Shown: positions 59,164 through 64,000 of the stretch, piece after piece
Position numbering within the stretch: the stretch's first letter is position 1
Layout: each line of letters begins with the position of its first letter
DNA from: Asticcacaulis excentricus
GTDB lineage: Bacteria; Pseudomonadota; Alphaproteobacteria; Caulobacterales; Caulobacteraceae
NCBI RefSeq assembly: GCF_003966695.1
Contig: NZ_AP018829.1
Span: 124,001-188,000 of the forward strand
DNA length: 64,000 nt
Reading direction: 5' to 3'
The notes under the pieces: generated by a model
What the model was told of the DNA's origin: nothing
The model's input: the letters and a program-made list of their open reading frames with translations, nothing else
The model's database searches: none
Program-made: the position numbers and the translations under genes

Positions 59164-60066
59164 ATGGACCGTGATGAACTGGCGGACCTGACGGCATTTG
59201 TGGCTGTGGCGGAAGAACGCAGTTTCACCCGGGCGGCCATCCGGCTGGCGACCTCCCAGTCTGCTGTGAGCCAAACCGTGCGTCGGCTCGAAGAGCGTCT
59301 GGGCGTGCGACTTTTGACGCGTAACACTCGCCATGTCGCCCCAACCGAGGCAGGTGAACACCTCCTAGGGACGCTAAGGCCAGCCTTCTCTGACATTGAT
59401 GCAACTTTAGTTGCCCTCGGCAGGTTTAGGGACAAACCAGCCGGAACGATCCGCCTTACGGCAGGACGTCATGCGGCCGAAACCCTTCTGTGGCCAGCCA
59501 TTTCGGAGCTAATGAACCAATACCCGGACATAAATGCCGAAATTTCTGTCGACTCAGCGCTCACGGACATTGTCAGCGACAGGTTTGATGCCGGTGTCCG
59601 ACTCGGAGAACAGATTGAAAAAGATATGATCGCGGTGCGCATCGGTCCAGAGATGCGAATGGCCGTTGTCGCGTCTCCGGAATACTTACGTGCGCACGAA
59701 GTGCCCTTGACGCCCCACGATCTTACTCGGCACAAGTGTATCAACATCCGTCTGCCGACAAAGGGGGGGCTCTATATCTGGGAGTTTGGTCGGGACGGAC
59801 GCGAGATCAACGTTCGCGTTGAGGGCCGACTTGTGTTCAACGATGTAACATTCGTGCTCTCAGCGGCGATTAATCATTATGGGATTGCCTGCGTTCTTGA
59901 GGGACAGGCACAACCAATGCTGCAAGACGGGCGGCTGATGCGCGTTCTCGAGGACTGGTGCCCGCCCTTCGCCGGATACCATTTGTATTATCCAAGCCGG
60001 CGTCAGATGTCGCCTGCCTTTTCCTTGCTGGTTGAGAAGCTAAAGTTCCGCGGGAAACAAGGCTAG
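59164..60066 (+). CDS. LysR-family regulator, divergent from the aldo/keto reductase
   Basis: A 300-residue LysR-type regulator. The N-terminal winged helix is MDRDELADLTAFVAVAEERS, then FTRAAIRLATSQSAVSQTVR. The substrate-binding part starts near 95 (GTIRLTAGRHAAETLLWPAI). It shares the layout of the LysR at 62955-63848 (HRxAETxLWP/HAANTVLWP, RFDAGVRLGEQ). By divergent position it should control the AKR-NTF2 operon. Confidence 0.94.
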   Translation: MDRDELADLTAFVAVAEERSFTRAAIRLATSQSAVSQTVRRLEERLGVRLLTRNTRHVAPTEAGEHLLGTLRPAFSDIDATLVALGRFRDKPAGTIRLTAGRHAAETLLWPAISELMNQYPDINAEISVDSALTDIVSDRFDAGVRLGEQIEKDMIAVRIGPEMRMAVVASPEYLRAHEVPLTPHDLTRHKCINIRLPTKGGLYIWEFGRDGREINVRVEGRLVFNDVTFVLSAAINHYGIACVLEGQAQPMLQDGRLMRVLEDWCPPFAGYHLYYPSRRQMSPAFSLLVEKLKFRGKQG

Positions 60067-60272
60067 GTTTGGCAGTTTCTCTACCGAGACCCTACCTTGC
60101 CAGCGCCGTGCCCTCCGCACAGCGAGCGCGGTGTCTGATCTTCACACCCTGCTAAATAGGCGTCCACCGACGTTGCCCCCAGGTTTTATCCGCGTTTGAG
60201 TTCGCTCTGGCGGTTTGTGACCTGCTACCCATTTCTTGGCCACCCGAAACTAGAATTTCCGGGGGTTAGGGC

Positions 60273-61073
60273 TCATGGTGCGGCGAGCGCCGAGGAGCCG
60301 GACACGAGTGATATCGGGGGTTTATTGCCGATGGCACTATGGGGTCGGACTTCATTGTAGTCCTTACGCCAAGACTCCATCTTTTCCCGGGCGTCGTCAA
60401 GGCTCATGAACCAGTGCGCGTTCAGACACTCCGCCCGGAACTTGCCGTTGAAAGACTCGATAAAGACGTTATCTGTCGGCTTTCCAGGCCGTGAGAAGTC
60501 GAGCGTAACTCCCTTCTGATAAGCCCAGAGGTCAAGGTCGCGAGAGATAAATTCCGAGCCCTGATCAACCCGAATGACCCTTGGATAGCCGACGCGCTTA
60601 CAGACATTTTCCAAGGTCTGTACGACGTCTTCGCCGCGGTAAGTGTAGCGGGGGTCAATCGCCGGCGAAAAGCGGGAAAACGTGTCCACGACAGTCAATA
60701 TGCGTAATTTCCGGCCGGTGCAGAGCTGATCGTGGACAAAGTCCATGGCCCAGGTCTCGTTGTGACGCGTGGCTTCACGGCGATCCTCCCGAAGTTTGGC
60801 CTTCACGCGACGCTTGGGTGGTTTCTTCCTGAGCTGAAGGCCCAATTCGTTGTAAAGCCTGTAGATTCGTTTCGGATTAACGACCCAGCCTTCACGTACG
60901 AGAAGCACATGTATGCGCCTGTAGCCATACCGAACTCGAGTTTGGGCGATCTCTGTAATCCGCTTTTTCAGGTCGGCCTGATCACCTGTGCGCGGCTTGT
61001 AGAGGTACATCGGGCGATCAATCCGAAGTGCCCGACAGGCTCTTCGGACTGACACCTGCCAGGTGGCAATCAC
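60273..61073 (-). CDS. IS3-family transposase OrfB (DDE integrase core)
   Basis: At least 266 residues. It holds the HTH_21 region (RACRALRIDRPMYLYKPRTG) and an rve integrase core with Asp in WAMDFVHDQL, Asp in VIRVDQGSEF and Glu in FIESFNGKFR. It ends SAIGNKPPISLV. It would be translated as an OrfAB fusion by -1 frameshifting at AAAAAAG (minus strand, 61118-61112), giving KKALRPAARRELVDRVIATW at the join. All catalytic residues are present. Confidence 0.93.
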   Translation of the reverse strand: MIATWQVSVRRACRALRIDRPMYLYKPRTGDQADLKKRITEIAQTRVRYGYRRIHVLLVREGWVVNPKRIYRLYNELGLQLRKKPPKRRVKAKLREDRREATRHNETWAMDFVHDQLCTGRKLRILTVVDTFSRFSPAIDPRYTYRGEDVVQTLENVCKRVGYPRVIRVDQGSEFISRDLDLWAYQKGVTLDFSRPGKPTDNVFIESFNGKFRAECLNAHWFMSLDDAREKMESWRKDYNEVRPHSAIGNKPPISLVSGSSALAAP

Positions 61074-61105
61074 CCGGTCAACAAGCTCACGTCTGGCGGC
61101 AGGCC

Positions 61106-61372
61106 TCAGCGCTTTTTTGCGAGAACATCCTGCAACATGGCTTTATCAAGCGACAGATCCGCGACAATGCGTTTCAGCTTCGCGTTTTCCTCTTCCAGTT
61201 GGCGCATGCGCCGCATCTCTGACGGCATCAATCCAGCGTACTTTTTACGCCAATTGTAGAACGTCGCGTCCGATATGCCAGCCTTGCGACAGACCTCGGC
61301 GACCGCCACGCCGTCATCTGCCTGCTTCAAGATGAACGCGATCTGCGACTCCGTGAACTTCGACTTCTTCAT
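61106..61372 (-). CDS. IS3-family transposase OrfA
   Basis: An 88-residue helix-turn-helix protein starting MKKSKFTESQIAFILKQADD, followed by a leucine-zipper-like region (MRQLEEENAKLKRIVADLSL). The start at 61372 is chosen over one 21 bases upstream by comparison with the family. It ends in AKKR just past the slippery run used to make the OrfAB fusion. Confidence 0.92.
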   Translation of the reverse strand: MKKSKFTESQIAFILKQADDGVAVAEVCRKAGISDATFYNWRKKYAGLMPSEMRRMRQLEEENAKLKRIVADLSLDKAMLQDVLAKKR

Positions 61373-61439
61373 GAAATTCTCCTCATCCCGCAACCGGGAT
61401 TTTAATTGGAAAATTCCAGTTTTAAATGGCCTCGATTTT

Positions 61440-62807
61440 TGGGGAGCATGTGTGGACGGCTCCCTATTGGCAAGAAGATTTTGGTGTATTGATATCGGTC
61501 GGGTGCAGGCATGTGTCCGGCCTTTTGATGCGGCCGTTCATTGCCGCTGGCCCTGATGTATTCCGCAGATTGGATCCCAGACACGTCATCGCGCTTTTTT
61601 TGCGCCAGCTCCCAACGACGGGTTTTTCCAATCTCGGTATCGACCGCATTCATCACACCATCAGCACCTCACCAATTCGCTGAACCTGCGCAGGTGGCCT
61701 ACGCGGTCATTCCGTTAAAGCGTGTTCCGTTCACCATGAGCGCCCAGGCAATGCGCGCCATCTTGTTGGCCATAGCAACGGCCACTACGGTGTACGGTTT
61801 TCGAGACAACATTCCAGCACCCCACGCCGCTGTCGTCGATTTTGCGCTTTTGCTAAATCGCAAGACAGCGGCCGCACCCACGACCAGCAATCGTCGGATA
61901 TAGGGATCGCCCTGCTTGGTGATTTTGCCAAGCCGCTCTTTTCCTCCAGACGAGTTTTGACGCGGCACAAGGCCAAGCCAGGCGGCAAGCTGCCGGCCCG
62001 ATTTGAACAAAGATGCATCAGCTACCGTAGCGGCGATAGCGCTGGCCGTAATCGGGCCAATCCCGGGTATAGTCTCAAGCCTTTGGCTGAGATCATTCGA
62101 CCGGTGCCAAGCCAATATCTGCTTATCCACCTCGCCAACCTGCAGGTCCAGGTCCCGCAATTGTTGGGCGATCGGGAGTAAGGCTGTACGAGCGACTGTG
62201 GTGATCATGTCGTGGTCTTCGTCTTCCACTAAGGCTAACAGCATATCAACGCCGCGGGCACCCAGCTGGGTCACGAGCCCAAGTTCGGCAAGGTGCCCCC
62301 TAAGGGCGTTTACAAGCATAGTCCGTTGCCGAATGAGGAGTTCGCGGACGCGGTGAAGCATCAGCACGCTTTGCTGTTCCTCGGTCTTCACCGGCACAAA
62401 GCGCATCGTCGGCCGAGTGACTGCCTCGCATATGGCTTCGGCATCAGCGGCATCATTCTTTTGTCGCTTCACGTAAGGCTTCACATAAGCTGCCGGAATG
62501 AGTTTGACTTGGTGGCCCAAATCAATCAGTTGCCGCGCCCAGAAATGAGCTGTAGCGCACGCTTCAATACCGATTAGGCAGGATGGAAGCCCTGCGAAAA
62601 AGGCTCCAACCTCGTTTCGACGTAACTTTCGTCGAAAAACAACCGCCCCATCGGCCGCTATCCCATGGGCTTGGAAAACATGCTTGGCAATATCAAGACC
62701 GATCGTGGTAACCTCTTTCATGGATGGCTCTCCAATGTTGTGACCTTTGACAGCCACAGTATGGCACCTAGATGCCGGGAGCGGGAGCCGTCCACCCCAT
62801 CACGTCA
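61440..62807 (-). mobile_element. IS110-family (IS1111-type) element, copy 2, 1368 bp
   Basis: An inverted duplicate of 53535-54902, of the same length and with the same end sequences; the encoded proteins are identical. The copies face each other around 6.5 kb of DNA, so recombination between them would invert this segment. The candidate bridge RNA region is 61440-61698. Confidence 0.92.
61699..62721 (-). CDS. IS110-family DEDD transposase (recombinase), copy 2
   Basis: This product has the same 340 residues as that of 53621-54643, with intact DEDD and Ser motifs. Sequence identity of the two copies points to recent transposition. Confidence 0.93.
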   Translation of the reverse strand: MKEVTTIGLDIAKHVFQAHGIAADGAVVFRRKLRRNEVGAFFAGLPSCLIGIEACATAHFWARQLIDLGHQVKLIPAAYVKPYVKRQKNDAADAEAICEAVTRPTMRFVPVKTEEQQSVLMLHRVRELLIRQRTMLVNALRGHLAELGLVTQLGARGVDMLLALVEDEDHDMITTVARTALLPIAQQLRDLDLQVGEVDKQILAWHRSNDLSQRLETIPGIGPITASAIAATVADASLFKSGRQLAAWLGLVPRQNSSGGKERLGKITKQGDPYIRRLLVVGAAAVLRFSKSAKSTTAAWGAGMLSRKPYTVVAVAMANKMARIAWALMVNGTRFNGMTA

Positions 62808-62954
62808 CAGGCAGCCCTCGAACGGCCGACGTAACACTAAGGATGCGCAATTAAATCATCCTTGAGGGCTTTTGTGGCAAACCAATCCGTAAGATCTTGT
62901 ACGCCTGTGAGCGGACGAGCACTTCACTGTGAGAGGGGCTGCGATCAGAGTGCC

Positions 62955-63848
62955 TCAGCCCCGATAGCGTAAGGCATCCACGATGACGGCAAAAGCCGCA
63001 GAGTTCTGGCGGCCGGATGGGTAGTAGAGATGGTACCCTGGATAGGGCTCACACCAATCCAGCAAAACGGCCTCAAGGCGACCGTCTTCCAGATAGGGGC
63101 GCACCAGGTCCGAAGGCAAAAAGCCAACCCCTGCGCCACTGAGGGCGGCTGCCAAGACTTGCGACAAGCTGTTGAACACCAGTTGTCCGTCGACACGAAC
63201 CCTCAGTTCATGGCCTTTACGTTCAAATTCCCACGCATAAATCGCCCCAGACGTCGGAAGGCGCAGGTTAATGCAGTTGTGTGATGTGAGATCCTGCGGG
63301 ATCACTGGGCGCCCATGCGTCTTGAAATAGGCCGGTGTTGCGACAGGTACCATCTGCATGTCGGGACCGATGCGAACCGCCACCATGTCTTTAGCCACCT
63401 GCTCGCCAAGACGAACACCTGCATCATATCTCTCAGAGACAATGTCGGTCAGGCTGTAATCTATGGTGATTTCAACCCTGATGTCGGGATAGGCCGGCAG
63501 TAACCTTTCGACGACAGGCCAAAGAACCGTGTTGGCCGCGTGCTCACCCGTGGTTATGCGGACCGTGCCAGATGGCTTATCGCGTAAAGCGGTCAGAGCC
63601 GATAGCTCGGCTTCGATTTCCTCAAAACGTGGAGCCACCGTCTTGAGCAAGCGCTCACCAGCTTCCGTAGGCGCGACGCTGCGCGTCGTTCGTGTCAATA
63701 ACCGCAGCCCAAGCCTCGCTTCAAGACCGCGCAGCGTATGACTCAACGCTGACTGCGACACACCCAGTTTGCCCGCCGCCCTCGTAAAATTGCCCTCTCG
63801 CGCAATGGTCACGAAGGCGACGAGATCGTTCATGTATTCGCGCGACAT
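62955..63848 (-). CDS. LysR-family regulator
   Basis: A 297-residue LysR-type regulator (MSREYMNDLVAFVTIAREGN, then FTRAAGKLGVSQSALSHTLR). The start at 63848 has AGGA upstream; the in-frame codons before it are not family-like. The ligand domain has GTVRITTGEHAANTVLWPVV and SERYDAGVRLGEQVAKDMVA. It closely resembles the LysR at 59164-60066. It is divergent from the gene starting at 63977, which it probably regulates. Confidence 0.93.
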   Translation of the reverse strand: MSREYMNDLVAFVTIAREGNFTRAAGKLGVSQSALSHTLRGLEARLGLRLLTRTTRSVAPTEAGERLLKTVAPRFEEIEAELSALTALRDKPSGTVRITTGEHAANTVLWPVVERLLPAYPDIRVEITIDYSLTDIVSERYDAGVRLGEQVAKDMVAVRIGPDMQMVPVATPAYFKTHGRPVIPQDLTSHNCINLRLPTSGAIYAWEFERKGHELRVRVDGQLVFNSLSQVLAAALSGAGVGFLPSDLVRPYLEDGRLEAVLLDWCEPYPGYHLYYPSGRQNSAAFAVIVDALRYRG

Positions 63849-63976
63849 ATATGAATCCTGCTCATAACTACATGCACGTCTTAGCATCTAATCTCATGAG
63901 AGGTCATCGGTTAGTATTTGCTGGCGCTTCCTTTTTGCGCCTTTTTCCCCATATCCACTCCCCTGAAGGAGCACAC

Positions 63977-64000
63977 ATGCCCATCGATGTGCTTGGTTAC
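63977..64000 (+). CDS. Start of a gene cut by the window end
   Basis: Eight codons (MPIDVLGY) after a strong GAAGGAG. The opening would fit an NAD(P)-dependent alcohol dehydrogenase of the zinc type, but eight residues are too few to decide. It is divergent from the LysR gene, the usual arrangement for a regulated oxidoreductase. Confidence 0.6.

Larger units (their letters stand above)
60238..61431 (-). mobile_element. IS3-family insertion sequence
   Basis: About 1.2 kb between imperfect inverted ends: GGCCACCCGAAACTAGAATT on the left and, on the minus strand from the right, GGCCATTTAAAACTGGAATT. It carries two overlapping transposase frames. A fragment of its left end also occurs at 54903-54935. 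The exact outermost bases are uncertain. Its right end is 8 bases from IS110 copy 2. Confidence 0.85.

Noticed and set aside
53535-62807. Composite transposon made of two IS110 copies
   Set aside because: IS110-type elements do not move as classical composite transposons, and no target duplication was seen outside the pair; only inversion by recombination is claimed.

Overview
The window looks like part of an integrative/conjugative accessory region of a GC-rich alphaproteobacterium, probably Caulobacteraceae and possibly Asticcacaulis. The clues are an astexin-like lasso peptide locus with its isopeptidase and FecI/FecR/TonB-receptor partners, a GTTC-N7-GTTC LexA box in front of an imuA-imuB-dnaE2 cassette, and a Trb-type conjugation operon of the kind seen in sphingomonads and Caulobacterales. 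The genus assignment is inference; no rRNA or housekeeping marker is present.

Layout. 0-2.3 kb: a 46-bp palindrome, a tyrosine integrase, and a 3' fragment of an initiator tRNA-Met with its terminator (an attachment-site scar). 2.4-4.3 kb: a DUF4143 ATPase and a decayed IS5-family copy. 4.3-18.3 kb: a lasso peptide locus (precursor, B protease, C cyclase; convergent isopeptidase and TonB receptor; then XRE regulator-FecI-FecR). It is split between the receptor and fecR by a block holding an unrecognised, possibly ADP-ribosyltransferase-like gene and a DUF4062/helical-repeat gene that is cut by an intact IS5-family element. 18.4-21.5 kb: three XRE regulators (two with the same palindrome touching their start codons) and a LuxR/LuxI quorum-sensing pair. 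21.6-24.0 kb: traG and a CopG-like gene. 24.0-43.5 kb: cargo that separates traG-copG from trbB. It holds IS scars, an AT-rich operon that appears to encode a cysteine-rich double-glycine microcin with its PCAT exporter, HlyD adaptor, thioredoxin-like protein and ClpP-fold protein, then an SOS mutasome operon with two extra genes, a MOSC protein, several hypothetical genes, a secreted EEP nuclease-like protein and an SRAP protein. 43.6-52.7 kb: trbBCDEJLFGI plus a DUF2274 gene and a frameshifted prtN. 53.5-62.8 kb: two identical 1368-bp IS110/IS1111-type elements in inverted orientation around a globin-type chemoreceptor, an SDR, an NTF2-like protein, an aldo/keto reductase, a LysR regulator and an IS3-family element. 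63-64 kb: a second LysR regulator and the first codons of a divergent gene.

How the genes work together. Two separate peptide systems ride on one mobile background. In the lasso system, A is processed by B and C, while the receptor (with an N-terminal signalling domain), FecR and FecI probably sense or import the peptide and the isopeptidase opens it. In the second system a 48-residue precursor with a microcin V-like 15-residue leader would be cut and exported by the C39-peptidase ABC transporter; the thioredoxin-like and ClpP-fold proteins encoded downstream are candidate folding, processing or protection factors. Conjugation genes are probably controlled by LuxR/LuxI and XRE proteins. No relaxase gene was seen, so the element is either incomplete or extends beyond the window.

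The strongest candidate for something undescribed is the Cys-rich microcin operon at 24.9-30.0 kb. Next come the new astexin-like lasso peptide and the DUF4062/helical-repeat gene whose reading frame is restored exactly when the insertion sequence is removed.
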